DNA from: Meandrina meandrites | Taxonomy: Eukaryota > Cnidaria > Anthozoa > Scleractinia > Meandrinidae | Assembly: GCA_963693305.1 (NCBI GenBank) | Contig: OY855910.1 | Coordinates: forward strand, 24,864,359 to 24,928,358 | DNA: 64,000 bases | Reading direction: 5' to 3' | Part shown: one piece after another, positions 1-11,099 of the stretch | How the letters are laid out: every line of letters starts with the position of its first letter | How positions within the stretch are numbered: the stretch's first letter is position 1 | Program-made: the position numbers and the translations under genes | The notes under the pieces: generated by a model | What the model was told of the DNA's origin: nothing | The model's database searches: none | What the model saw: only the letters and a program-made list of their open reading frames with translations

Positions 1-1374
1 AATCGAGATTTTCTCTCGCTTTTATGGACTATACGACGTTGTCAATTTGGCCCCCCCAGAAAATTTTTCAGGGGCGAATGACGTCATCTCTATGCCATGT
101 GCTTCTGTTTTGCTGTTTGGAGTGATTTCTCTCGACAAAATTGTCCTGTGTTATGGTCTGTTATCGCTGCTGTTTGGAGGGTTTTCATCCAAGGTAGAAG
201 ACTTTTAATCAGCCACCGAACGTCGTAAAAGGAGTGGAAATCGAGTAACTCGATTCGTTGTTTTATAGGCAAGGTAAACCAGCGTGTTTGCATGCAGAAC
301 GATTCACAAAACTAGCTAAAATATTGCAAATCGTTAGTATTTCATGTAAAACGAGTGAGTAGACTAAGGATCAAAATTGTTTTATCGCTTCTTTGAATTT
401 GTATTCTATAGTTATTCGCAGAATTTTTAGGCATTTTGATGAGGAAATCATTATTGAATATTATGAGTGTATTGACTATGAACGAAAAGTTGATGTGCTG
501 TGCCTCGGTCTATTTTCAAATTGAAGTGAAAGTATTTGTAGAAGTCTGTGGAGTTTTAGAAGTTGTGTAGTGCCGAAAGATATTGAACAACTAAAGTGAA
601 ATAAATAATTATTTGTCGTGTACATGATAATCCATTTCTATTCCATATGAATTTCAGTGTAAAAGAAATGAATGCAAATTGCCCATTCATTTATGACTTT
701 GTACGTTTCTGCTTTGTGAATGTCACATGACGTGCTAGGAGCGACTTCTATTCACGTTGTTTTACAATATTCTGACATCAATGAGAATTTGCCGTTCCAT
801 TCGTTATTTGAGGTTCTTTTTGACCTTTGGCAAACAATCAGTCAATCACTGCTATGATGACAGATCATGTTTCCGTCCGGTTGAATGGCTTCTTCTGTTA
901 ACACCCAATTTACGATAACATAGCTTGCAAGCAAAGAAAAATTCTGCTTTAACATCTTCGAAAACAACACAACCCATTTCTTGATGCGACAAATTCCAGT
1001 TTATTTTGCAGAGAGATGTTCTTTTGGCTAGTCACGCAATCTTTCCTCCAAAATGTTGTGTTATGAGATTCCTCTCTCACTCATCGCACCATTTGAGGCT
1101 TATTAAATGGCATAGTTTGCCAACAGCCTTACTCCTTTGCTACTACCTGACTCTCCATCTTAGGTCGAACGCACTCCCCTAATCGCTGATTACTACTAGT
1201 TATTATTATTATTATTATATTATTATATATAAAGTCAAGAGAACAAACGCAACTTGTAGTTTTGATTTTTGTTGCTTCAAGTTGGATTGGATTGTTCCCG
1301 TGTCACGATAATATATTAGAAAACAGTCCTAAGAAAATACGCGCGCCGATTGGTTAAAAATCGTGTTTCTATTT
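1..1374. other. Non-coding, AT-rich flank
   Basis: No supported gene. A TTA/AT microsatellite lies at about 1199-1232. The word CACGCAATCTTTC near 1032 recurs at 10969-10986 (as its complement) and 39704-39720. Otherwise nothing recognisable. Confidence 0.5.
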
Positions 1375-1480
1375 AACAATTAGATTATGAGCTCGAGATT
1401 TCTATCGCGTGATAGTTGACGAGGGCGCAGCCCGAGTCAACTATCACGCATAGAAATCGAGAGCGAATAATCTAATTGTT
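1375..1480. repeat. Hairpin MITE, AACAATTA family, copy 1
   Basis: Starts AACAATTAGATTAT and ends ATAATCTAATTGTT. The two arms are complementary over almost their whole length and meet in a short GC-rich loop with GACGAGGGCGCAGCCCGAGTC. Close copies are at 2522-2628 and 2749-2865; related hairpins with the same ends but other arms are at 3274, 14852, 49685 and 63424. It is non-coding. Confidence 0.8.
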
Positions 1481-2521
1481 TTAGTATAAGTCTTTTCTGG
1501 AACAGCCTCGACCAGTAAACTGTCTAAATCTTCTTCACGGACACTTCGAAAACGTAAAGAAACGGCCGCCATTTTGTTAGCAAGGGCACACTGCTACACT
1601 ACTCACTATCTATCACAGAATAGATAGTGGGTAGCGTAGCCAATCAGAGCGCGGCATTTGTGATAGAACGCTAGTAGATTTATACTAAGAGGTGATAGTT
1701 GATGAGGCCGCAGGCCGAATCAACAACTATCACCTCATAGAAATTGAGAGCGAATAATCTAATTGTTTTAGTAGAATTCTGACTGAAATAAACGCAAATA
1801 ATGGTTTCTAATTATTTTCCTACGCATTATCGAACTTAACGTTTTAACAAAATCGCACGCATTGAATTGTCCTTGGTAAATTTGCAGTTGTTTACGCGCG
1901 TGCACCCGTTTTTCAATATTTTCAAGCTTTTAAAGTCAAGAAACCGCTAATGTCCTTCTTTTAGTCTTCTCGGGAATTTTATTATCCATTTACATTTAAA
2001 CTTCCTTCCAAAACTTCGGAAAAACGATAAAAACGTCGCATTTTGTGGACGACCTTCGGCAACTGCACACTAATGGCTGATAGTGTTCAATAGCTCAGCC
2101 AATCACATTGCAGCATTTGCATTAGTGTACCAGTAGAATTCTACTAAAACTCGATAGAAACACAGAACTAGCACGAGCTGTTGACGTGATGATGGCGCGA
2201 GCAAAGAGAATTTACATTTTGATGGTCAAAGTTAACAAGTTGTTTTCGTTTTTTTCGTCGCGGTGTTTTCTAAAAGAAATAGAAAACATGTTTTTCGTGC
2301 TTCTATCGAGTTTTAGTATAAATCTACTAGCGTTCTATCACAAATGCCGCGCTCTGATTGGCTACGCTACCCACTATCTATTCTGTGATAGATAGTGAGT
2401 AGCATAGCAGTATGCCTTTGCTAACCAAAATGGCGGCCATTTCTTTACGTTTTCGAGGTGTCCGTGAAGAATATTTGGACAGTTTACTGGTCGAGGCTGT
2501 TCCAGAAAAGATTTATACTAA

Positions 2522-2628
2522 AACAATTAGATTATTCGCTCTCGATTTCTATCGCGTGATAGTTGACTCGGGCTGCGCCCTCGTCAACTATCACGCGATA
2601 GAAATCTCGAGCTCATAATCTAATTGTT
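2522..2628. repeat. Hairpin MITE, AACAATTA family, copy 2
   Basis: Near-perfect palindrome with ends AACAATTAGATTAT and ATAATCTAATTGTT. It is the inverse of copy 1 at 1375-1480, with the same loop read from the other strand. No coding content. Confidence 0.8.
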
Positions 2629-2748
2629 TAATAGAAACACTCGTGAAAGTTTTGGGAGAACTCGAAAAAGCTGTGGAAACACTCGCCTATGGGCTCGTGT
2701 TCCCACAGTATTTCTCGTTCTCCCAAACTTTCACCTGTATTTCTATTT

Positions 2749-2865
2749 AACAATTAGATTATGAGCTCGAGATTTCTATGAGGTGATAGTTGATGAGGCC
2801 GCAGGCCGAATCAACTATCACCTCATAGGTCCTCATAGAAATTGAGAGCGAATAATCTAATTGTT
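2749..2865. repeat. Hairpin MITE, AACAATTA family, copy 3
   Basis: Same ends as copies 1 and 2, but the inner arm is changed (AGGTGATAGTTGATG and its complement) and the loop is GAGGCCGCAGGCC. This is direct evidence that the inner arms diverge while both arms stay complementary. Confidence 0.8.
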
Positions 2866-3273
2866 TTATTAGAATTCTAACTGAAATAAACGCAAATAAT
2901 GGTTTCTAATTATTTTTCTACGCATTATCGAACTATTAAACGCTTTAACAAAATCGCACGCATTGAGTTGTTTACGCGCGTGCACCCGTTTTTCAATAAT
3001 TTCAAGCTTTTAAAGTCAAGAAACCGCTAATGTCCTTCTTTTAGTCTTCTCGGGAATTTTTTTATCCATTTACATCTAAAATTCCTTCCAAAACTTCGGA
3101 AAAACGATAAAAAACGTCGCATTTTGTGGACGACCTTCGGCAACTGCACACTAATGGCTGATGGTGTTCAATAGCTCAGCCAATCACATTGCAGCATTTG
3201 CATTAGTGTACTAGTAGAATTCTACTAAAACTCGATAGAAATACGGTACATGTTTTCTATTTCTTAAATAATT

Positions 3274-3395
3274 AACAATTATCCTGCAAAATCGCGCGGA
3301 ATATCGTCTGATATATACTTACTTAGCTGACGAGGCCATTGGCCGAGTTGGCTAAAATCAGACGATATTCCGCAAGATTGAGCAGGATAATTGTT
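3274..3395. repeat. Hairpin MITE with AACAATTA ends, different arms
   Basis: The ends AACAATTATCCTGC and GCAGGATAATTGTT are complementary, and the arms continue through a cgGAATATCGTCTGAT segment. The loop is GACGAGGCCATTGGCCGAG. It shares the terminal octamer and loop design with the other hairpins, but not the arm sequence. Confidence 0.75.
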
Positions 3396-5299
3396 TTATT
3401 ATTCAACAAATTGTCAACGAAACAGATTTTGCTGCAAGAAAAACTGGTTGTGCAGTGCGTTGCAAGATTTCAGACAAATGTTGGCAACCTACGTTTATAG
3501 CAGGATATCTCGACTATTATGTATGGATCACTGAAAACAATGACTTTCTGAGCATATTTGGGCATCGCGTGAATTTGTCGAATAATAACATGCAATGTCT
3601 GCATAGAGCGTACTCTCCTGGTTCGCCTGCAATTCGAAATATCAGGATTGCTTCCCAAGCATCGTTATCTTTGTTGTTTGAATTCTTGACCCATGAAAGC
3701 CGCAAAGCACTGAAGCGATACACTGATGTGTTCAGCATTATCTGTTTAAGCTTTCATGTCGCAACAGTGTTTGTGGCGTGGTCAACACAAATATTGAATT
3801 TTCAGGATTAACGCATAAATTTCTGCTTAAATGGAAAGAATTATTGGACGGTATTATTTGTTCCACCATTGCGCCAGTTTACCATATTTTATAAGGTCAA
3901 GAGAACGCGCAAAATATGACACGTTATCACACTGTAGATCGAACAGGGCAAAAATACGGACTGAAAGAGGAGCAACAAAATGGCCGGACTAAACGACCCA
4001 AACTTTGACTAATAATAATGAAATAATAAATCCTTTCTTCGAGGGTTTAACATATAATACGCGCATATCACATACAATATGCTAACTATCTAACAAGCAA
4101 TGAGCAATATTTTTATAACGATCACAATGAAATAAGAAATGAATTTCTTCTCAATTCAGTGGGTGCAACGGCAGTACTGACAAAACGTAAAAGCAAATGC
4201 AAGGCTGCTTGGACAGCTAAAAAGGGTAATTATATATATATTGCCCAAACTACCTTTCAGTGGCTGCAAAAAGCGAAGTAAAAAAAATGAAAATAAACGG
4301 AACGAACACAATACCTTAAATGATGCTAATAACAATATGAAATACTATTGAGAGAAAAAGGAGACATGTAGAAATAAATAACACACTGCGGTGACAAACA
4401 TGACAAGACAACGCATTTCGGAAAAAACTTTGATTTTAAAAACTTGACATTTTGTATGCTACAACATACATCTTCAGAAGTGACCGTTAACTAGATTACA
4501 ATTGAAATATAAATAATGATGATGATGATGGTGATGATAATGATAATGACGATGATGATAATCGTATTGTGGTCGCGTTATTGGCCCGCGATGACGTAGT
4601 GTCCAATTACAACTTCTTGTAATCGGATACCTGTAAATTAATTGGACACCTACACCATTCCCGCGTCAATCACATGCACTTAAATGGGTTCTTCCTTGCT
4701 GTCTTCCTACTGTTTGTAAAACCAATTGAACATATCTTTGACTTTTTTCACGCTCACCCGATTTTGAAATTACTCGTCCGATGACTCCCTGAATTGTACT
4801 CCACTCGGTCCAAAAAAGGTTACAATATACACCATAAGATAAAAACTATGTACAAATAAATTAATGTATATACAAACTTTAATAACTCTAAAAATTAAAA
4901 TTGATCACAGAATAAATCTTTAAGCATCGTTTTAACCCTATCCAGAGCGGGGGGAGGTGAAAAGTGCCCGCTCTGACTTTGAACGTTTATAGGCTGAAAC
5001 CTCGCGACTTTTCCTAAAATCTATCTACGGACATTTTTACATGAACATTTCCCCACCCCGGTCTGTAAAGATCCAAAAACGCCCGGTCTGAATAGGGTTA
5101 AAGATAAAGAGCGACTCAACTTGAATGCTTGTGCACCGGAATGGTGACATACTCGAAAACCACCGACATGTGAATTATCTGCAAAGATCAATCTATTTCT
5201 CTTCATCTAGGTCACTGTCAACAGATTCTTTTGTCTTTACTTCAGAGCGTTTATATATGTCAGCGCAATAAACTTCCTAGTTCGCCAGCCGCAAGCAGA
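3396..5299. other. Non-coding region with repeats
   Basis: No gene supported. A GAT/GATAAT microsatellite lies at about 4512-4562. The segment 4655-4787 is an inverted copy of 5411-5545, which lies inside the MITE at 5300-5620. The ORF at 3455-3811 has no recognisable domain and is not called. Confidence 0.5.
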
Positions 5300-5620
5300 T
5301 ATGTCCAGGATTGAACGTTAATGACATGCATGCTCTTTATAATAAGCATCACAAAGTGTCCTCCCTGTTAAAAGTTCACCTAAACACATATAATTCTGTA
5401 ATTCTGTATAATTCATCGGATGAGCAATTTCAAAATCGGGTGAGCGTGAAAAAAGTCAAAGATATGTTCAATCAGTTTTACAAACAGTAGGAAGACAGCA
5501 AGGAAGAACCCATTTAAGTGCACCTGATTGACGCGGGAATGGTGTAGTATGAAAATGGTCAAAAATCCAGTCATACATGAAGTACTTGCCAAACAATACC
5601 TGCGTTCAATCCTGGACATA
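5300..5620. mobile_element. MITE with TATGTCCAGGATTGAA inverted ends
   Basis: Begins TATGTCCAGGATTGAACG and ends CGTTCAATCCTGGACATA, a perfect 18-bp terminal inverted repeat. A shorter relative with the same ends is at 60800-60983, and part of the interior recurs inverted at 4655-4787. No coding capacity; the superfamily is unknown. Confidence 0.75.
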
Positions 5621-5649
5621 AGTGCAGTCTCCTCTGAGAGAATAGGACC

Positions 5650-6624
5650 ATTGATTTGCTTCCTCCATTGTACTCCGTCTCTTGCAACGTTGACTCTTCT
5701 GTCCAGTTGGCAAAACCCATCTTCTGTCTTTCTCACTCCACAGTTGTCTTCCATGTCTCTTTAGGTCGCCTTGTGCTCCTCTTTCCCTCTGGTGCTCAGG
5801 TTAAAGCAATGCGCGGATTCTGTTGGTGGTCCATGCGCAGTACATGCCCTATCCAACGCCACCTTCGCCTCCTTATCTGTTCACTGATGGTGCAAGTCCT
5901 AGCCCGCTTCCTAACCTCTTCATTTGACACCCTCATTGGCCAGTATATTCTAAGTATCCTCGTAGACATTTGCGTAGAAATGTGTCTACTTTTGCCTCGT
6001 CCCCCTTGGTCATTCTCATGGTTTCACACCCGTATAGGAGCACTGCTATGACGTTGGACTTGGCGATTCTTATCTTGGTGTTTTTGCTCAATTGCCCACT
6101 CCTCCAGAACTTAACCAACTTGTTGAATGCTCCTCTAGCTTTACCGAGGCGGATCTTGATGTCGTCCTCCGTGCTTGGTTATTCTTGCTCCTTGGTAGTC
6201 AAAGCTGTCCACATCCTCTACTTGCTGTCCATCAACTGCGACTGCATTGTTGTTTGCATTTATCCTCATGAGTTTTGTTTTCGTGGTGCTGATTTTCAAG
6301 CCCGTTCCTTTCCCGTTCCTATTCAGGTGGTCGACCTTCTTCTGAATCTGTGTGAACGTGCTTGAGATGCGAGCCAGGTCGTCTGTGAAGTCTAAGTCCT
6401 CTAGCATAATTGTCATCTTCCACCTAATGCCTGTCCCTGCATGGACAACTGTTCTCCTCATCACCCAGTCTATCACCAAGAGAAACAAAAACCAAGACAT
6501 ATTGCATCCCTGCTCGACACCCGACTTCACCTCGAACCAATGTCCTTCCATCACCACCAACCACTGCACTTGTGCAGTTAGTGTACATCACTTGCACCAT
6601 TCTGCACGATCTTTCAGATAGCAT
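5650..6624 (-). pseudogene. Degenerate non-LTR retrotransposon (RTE/CFDP2-like) reverse transcriptase, C-terminal part
   Basis: Reading the minus strand from 6624, three successive frames carry the order expected of the C-terminal half of a LINE polymerase. There is a segment resembling VxxGVxQGCxxSxxLFLLVIDWVMRRT, then a palm-like LEDLDFTDDLARISST (the active-site pair survives as FTDD), then IKVDGQQVEDVDSFDYQG-type sequence. The next frame (about 6118-5933) has VLLYGCETMRMTKGDEAKVDTF and LRKCLRGYL, typical of the region after the thumb. A further stretch to about 5650 matches the C-terminal tail. Frame changes near 6490 and 6130, and the lack of the endonuclease half, mark a 5'-truncated dead copy. 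A related tail fragment is at 54060-54350 on the plus strand. The clade assignment is from memory of similar proteins and is tentative. Confidence 0.75.
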
Positions 6625-7492
6625 TAGACGCTAATTCCATTGGTTTCTTTTGTTTTGTTGAGACTATTACCCACCAATTGTTACATGTTGTTTCACGGGT
6701 TAAATAAAATCAATCTAAAACATTAAAAGTCCACTTAATTTCTTTTATATGTACTCTCTATCCATAAAACCAACTCAACTACACAGTAAAGCTTTTGAAG
6801 CTCTGTGGTTTAAGAGACTGGAGATTTACTTTGAATTCTGTGTCACCAACTGGCTAGGAGTGTCGTTAGATTCCACCCACCTTCTCATTGATAAGATGCT
6901 AGTCCATTGGTAATAGCAATTCACCTACCCCACCCTACCCAGTATTTTGTCAGGCTTTCCAAACAGCTCAGCAGTACCCATCTATACTTCTGGATAGTCA
7001 ACCCAGGGGATGGTGGCTCATCAGTAATTTTGAATTAAACCCTTTATGGAGATATATTTCTTCACTTGCAACCCTAAACGAGACCTTAATGCCTTAATAT
7101 ATTGGCATTTTGTCCACAACACCCTAAGTGAGACCAAAATCCCAAAGCAAAATGAGGAAGTTCCCCATCTCCTTCATAAAGCAGTCCCCCCCCCCCCCCC
7201 CCCTGGTCCACAGTACAACACCCTTACTATGAGGCAACACGCCATCCCTTTGGGGAGGAGCCTGTTTGTTCCTTTTCCCTACAGCATTCTCTTTCGTGAT
7301 CAATTTTTGACATGCCTACTCTTCAATATACTATCCCAATATAAAATTCTTTGAATGTACCTTTTTATTTATTTGTCCACTGTATTTCATTTAGTATGCA
7401 CAATTTGATATCTGTCACAAACGATAAGATGTATAATGACAGCAAGAGATCTTAACACACTCTACTGTTGCTACAAAGATCCCATGCATTAA
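6625..7492. other. Non-coding, poly-C tract
   Basis: A C homopolymer lies at about 7187-7203. The segment around 6960-7000 (AGTACCCATCTATACTTCTGG) resembles the conserved middle of the SINE at 11738-11956 and may be a degraded copy. No gene supported. Confidence 0.4.
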
Positions 7493-8116
7493 GGGGGGTC
7501 CTTCTTAACTACAGATCTAGAGCAGTTGCTAGGGAATTCCTGAAGACCAGTTTTAGTGGCAAACCATTTTGAACCGTTTTGTGACGCTAAATGGTAAATT
7601 TTGTGGGGCAGGAAATACCTGCTTGAAATATTGACATTGCGCCTGCATAACTAGTGCCAGTCCTAAACCGCGCGTTTGGAGGAAAAAAGGAAGAGTTCTG
7701 AATTTTTTAAAGAATCGGAGATAACATAGCCTTCTTTATAATCCTACGTATGGGATTACCGTTTACAAGAAAGAAAAAAGCGCTACTGAAGAAAGTCTGA
7801 AAATACGGGTGTTTATTATGTCATAACTTTTACAATAATGCAAATTTTGTAAAACCCATACGAAGCATTAAGCATGTGGACATTCTTTATCTATTGGCAC
7901 TGATTTTAACTTTCAGTTTTATATGCCCTTTCAGTTTTAGGGTTTTTTCTATTCTGGTCACGCCACTTGTCAAATATGGCCGTTATTTGAAACTCTTGAA
8001 GGACTCTTCAATGGAACAAAGTTGCGAAAAAAGCTTATCCGTAGCAGGTCAAGTTTCCAAAATATGGCGGTTAGATACCTTCCTTAGCAACAACTTAGTA
8101 GTTAAGAAGGACCCCC
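7493..8116. mobile_element. TTAA-flanked non-autonomous DNA transposon
   Basis: TTAA at 7489-7492 and again at 8117-8120 borders inverted ends GGGGGGTCCTTCTTAACTAC and GTAGTTAAGAAGGACCCCC. A TTAA target duplication is the mark of the piggyBac and Kolobok superfamilies. The 624-bp interior includes an open frame at 7876-8151 with no recognisable domain; its last codons read through the repeat, so it is not called as a gene. Confidence 0.75.
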
Positions 8117-8412
8117 TTAAAGAACTAACTGATAATAAAGCAGATTGTTGATTTTATTTTTTATTTTGGAATCTAATTTGCCGCAATTTGATCAGGGCTC
8201 AGGAGGCAACGGGTTAACAACTAATGTAACTAATCTTATGCATCATTTTGCACATACATTTGTAGATTTTCTTAACGATAATATGATTTTAATATTTTCG
8301 GGTATTGCGTAGCAAATTTCTCATAATTTGTCCTTTCATAATCAAATGTTAAATATTATATTTGAGGCTGACTGGGTATTATGACTATATATGCGAGTAC
8401 ATTATTGAAGTA

Positions 8413-8418
8413 TTTATT
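8413..8418 (-). terminator. Candidate polyadenylation signal of the MAT2B-like gene
   Basis: AATAAA on the minus strand, about 43 nt past the stop codon at 8461. Position and sequence fit a cleavage and polyadenylation signal; not tested. Confidence 0.45.
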
Positions 8419-8460
8419 TCTCTTTGGTAAATAAATTGTTCCAGTTATAGTAGAATGCAG

Positions 8461-10138
8461 TTACACAAAAGGCTGCAGGCATTGTTTAATCCCCTTCTTA
8501 AATGGAGTGCGCATACTTGCCCCACCATCTTGCATCATTGACTCAAGTGATGAGCAGTCTAGAGCAGTGTTGTGGGGCCTTGGTGTCCCAGTGGGAGGGT
8601 CAGCATTTGGAGTCAAGTGGCTGTAAGGTAATCCAAACATCTCAGCCATTTGGCAAACCATGGAATACTTTGTCATGGATTCTGCACCACTCCAATGCCA
8701 TATACCAGTAAAGGAAAAATCATCTATGCATTTATCTGCAATAAACCTGCATACTGCAGCAATATCGTCCACCAAGGTAGGAAAACGGATTTGATAATCA
8801 TCCACTTTGGCAGGCTTGTCAGTTTGCTTGACAGCATCAAACAACACTGGAGTAAAAATAAAAAAGAGCCATTTTTGACTCCAATTACAAAAAGAAAGTA
8901 AAATGTCGAATGTGTTCAAAAAGGAAAACCATACCCACTGTATTTGTAAATTGTCAAATTATTTTAGGACAGGCCACACATCTACATCATGGGCAGATTT
9001 AGAGGGGAGGGCCGAAGGGCCCCAACCCCCGCTTTTTTCCTCACATTTATTCTGAAAACCATTGTAGCCAACCCTCTTTTGAGCAGTATTGTGCAATCAG
9101 GGTTGCATTGTGGGTATGGGGAAGGTTGAGCTGTCGCCGAAATTTTTTCAGCCCCCGCTTTCTGATTTCTCTGGATCCGCCCCTTTACATAGTTTTTATA
9201 GAGGTGATGTGAAACCTGGGACTTTGAAATTCACGTCCCTCCACGGTCCTGACCCTGTATTCGCAGTTCCCACCTCTTTGCATCTGAACTTTTTCTATTA
9301 CAAAATATTATGCAAGATTTCCTTTATTTCGTCCTGTTCCTGCCACCTAGGAAATCCTAATACATACTACTCTCTCTTCTCCTAGAAACAGCCTCCCATA
9401 GAGTTCTTGTCCCCTTTAAACACATATCATGCTCCTGCTCCCTTGCCCCCCCCCCCCCCCCCCCACAGAGAAGTACCCCCAGTCCTCCTATACATGCAAA
9501 AAGAGCCATACATCCCCTCTACAGCTAAAACCTGGTGGCACAAGAATCCATCCCCCGAGAAACGTTTCAAAACCTTGCTACAAACACAGACCTGTTACAG
9601 CACTCTCCTTAAGATACTCCACGTTTCCATAAAGAACTGGAATCCGAAGGATCCCCCCGTCAGGGTGATAGGACTGCATAACTCGCTCTCCTGCCACTTT
9701 GCTTTTTCCATACTTGTTCAAGGGGTTGGTTTCGTCGAGCGGTTTGTATGGAGGACTTGTACCATCGAACACATAATCAGTGCTGATGTAAAGCATAAAG
9801 TGTTGTGGGATCTCTAAATCTCGGTTAAGCTCGTTCATAGCTTTTGCTAGAGTTTCTGTGACACCGACATTCATTTTCATGCAAGTTTCTTCGTCGTTTT
9901 CTACCACGTCTGGTCTCCTTTCGGCGGCAGCGTGGATCAACACCTGTGGTTTGAAGTCGTTGACGATCCGCTTTGTTTCGTCAAAATCGAGCAGATCGAC
10001 CCTTTTTAGAGCTTCTGCAACTCGTGAATGGGCCAAACCTAACACTTCCCACTTATCTGAGTTGGAGAATTGCTTCATAATGGCCCGGCCAAGGAGCCCA
10101 GACGCTCCAGTAATGAGAACCCGTGGTTTGGCCGCCAT
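8461..10138 (-). CDS. MAT2B: Methionine adenosyltransferase 2 subunit beta-like protein (two exons)
   Basis: MAT2B is the regulatory beta subunit of methionine adenosyltransferase II. It belongs to the dTDP-4-dehydrorhamnose reductase-like short-chain dehydrogenases and binds NADP and the catalytic MAT2A subunit in cytosol and nucleus. Exon 1 is 10138-9592 and exon 2 is 8846-8461. The junction (CAG|GTCTGT donor; TCCAG acceptor) joins in phase 1 and gives 310 aa, against about 334 in human. Visible motifs are the Rossmann loop GASGLLG near residue 13, AAERRPDVVEN, STDYVFDG, YGKSK (the YxxxK pair) and LRIPVLYGNVE in exon 1. Exon 2 has FHWSG-like IWHWSGAESMTKY, then PRPHNTALDCS and RTPFKKGIK. 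The start chosen is MAAKPRV; an open frame extends 46 codons further upstream but carries none of the domain. The C-terminus ends about 12 residues earlier than in vertebrates. The intron contains a poly-C tract at about 9448-9465. Confidence 0.93.
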
Positions 10139-11099
10139 TTTGAATGAGAAGACGGAAGTGGTTACCAGGCTACCCGCCAAAAAAATGTTCCACGTCAGAA
10201 CAAGCTCAAAATGGCAGAAATCTGACCTTTCTGAGCCAAAGAAAGACACGTTTTGTTCATTGTTATTTTTATTCAAAAGTAATTTACTTAGTCAACTGAA
10301 GTAAATAACATTACGCTTACCTGTGAACTTATTGCCCTTATGGGTTTCTAGAAACATACTCCAAAAAACTGGAAGTAATTCTTTCAACTATCTATTACTC
10401 TTTGAGTATTAAAACATTGCTATTGCATTGCTATTTTGTAAATGAAAATTTAAGAATATGAATACGGCCTTAGTTACAAAAAAATGAATGGCACATTCAT
10501 ACTGAAGTGCAAGACTAAGTTCGTGCGCGCGTGACACGCTTCGCGTTCAATGTCGTCTTTTCGTTCCGTACGCACTCAGTGACTGACAACCACCAATTGT
10601 TGAGACGTGGAATGCGATACCCTAAGATATAAGACTATCTCCTAGTTATGCAGTTTTTAACTCGGGAGTGAAGAAGTTTTTAAGTGAGGAATGAATATTT
10701 GATTTAATTTTTTTCTTTTTTTTTCTTCCGTTTTTTGATTGTTATTACATGACTACTTATTTAGATTAGCTTCATGGTGATCTGTCTCGCATGGAGTGTT
10801 CAACTCTTTTACAGATTATCCTTATGGCTTTGCTTGTTGTTGTATGCATTTTAGACTTTTTATTGCCATTAAATTGTAATAAATAAATAAAATAAAAACC
10901 ACTTAGAGACGTCCCTACATGTACTAGCGATGGTTCGTCACACAATCTTCCTCTCTTAGTTGAGGAGAAAGATTGCGTGACGAGCCAAAGGAACATCTGC
11001 GTATAAGGCTCAATCTTAAACTTCTCTAGAGCGCGAAAGGAGCACCAGCCTTCTTAGTACATGGAAAAGCGAAATTCTGTTTTCAAGAACGAACATTAT
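10139..11099. other. Intergenic region between MAT2B-like and NXPE-like genes
   Basis: Contains the 5' flank of the MAT2B-like gene and a small hairpin at about 10925-10987. The hairpin arms carry CGTCACACAATCTT and AAGATTGCGTGACG, a word that recurs at about 1030 and 39710. No gene supported. Confidence 0.5.

Larger units (their letters stand above)
1481..3241. repeat. Nested composite of direct and inverted repeats
   Basis: The block 1481-1688 recurs inverted at 2313-2521, and the block 1772-2160 recurs in direct orientation at 2871-3241. Hairpin MITEs or MITE halves sit at every junction (1688-1768, 2522-2628, 2749-2865). The short ORFs here (for example 2186-2395 and 2412-2618) are simply readings through the repeats. 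The simplest view is one larger non-autonomous transposon family inserted into itself, followed by rearrangement. Confidence 0.65.

Noticed and set aside
6960..7010. Second SINE copy
   Set aside because: Only about 20 bases resemble the SINE core and no boxes are visible, so it is left as a mention.
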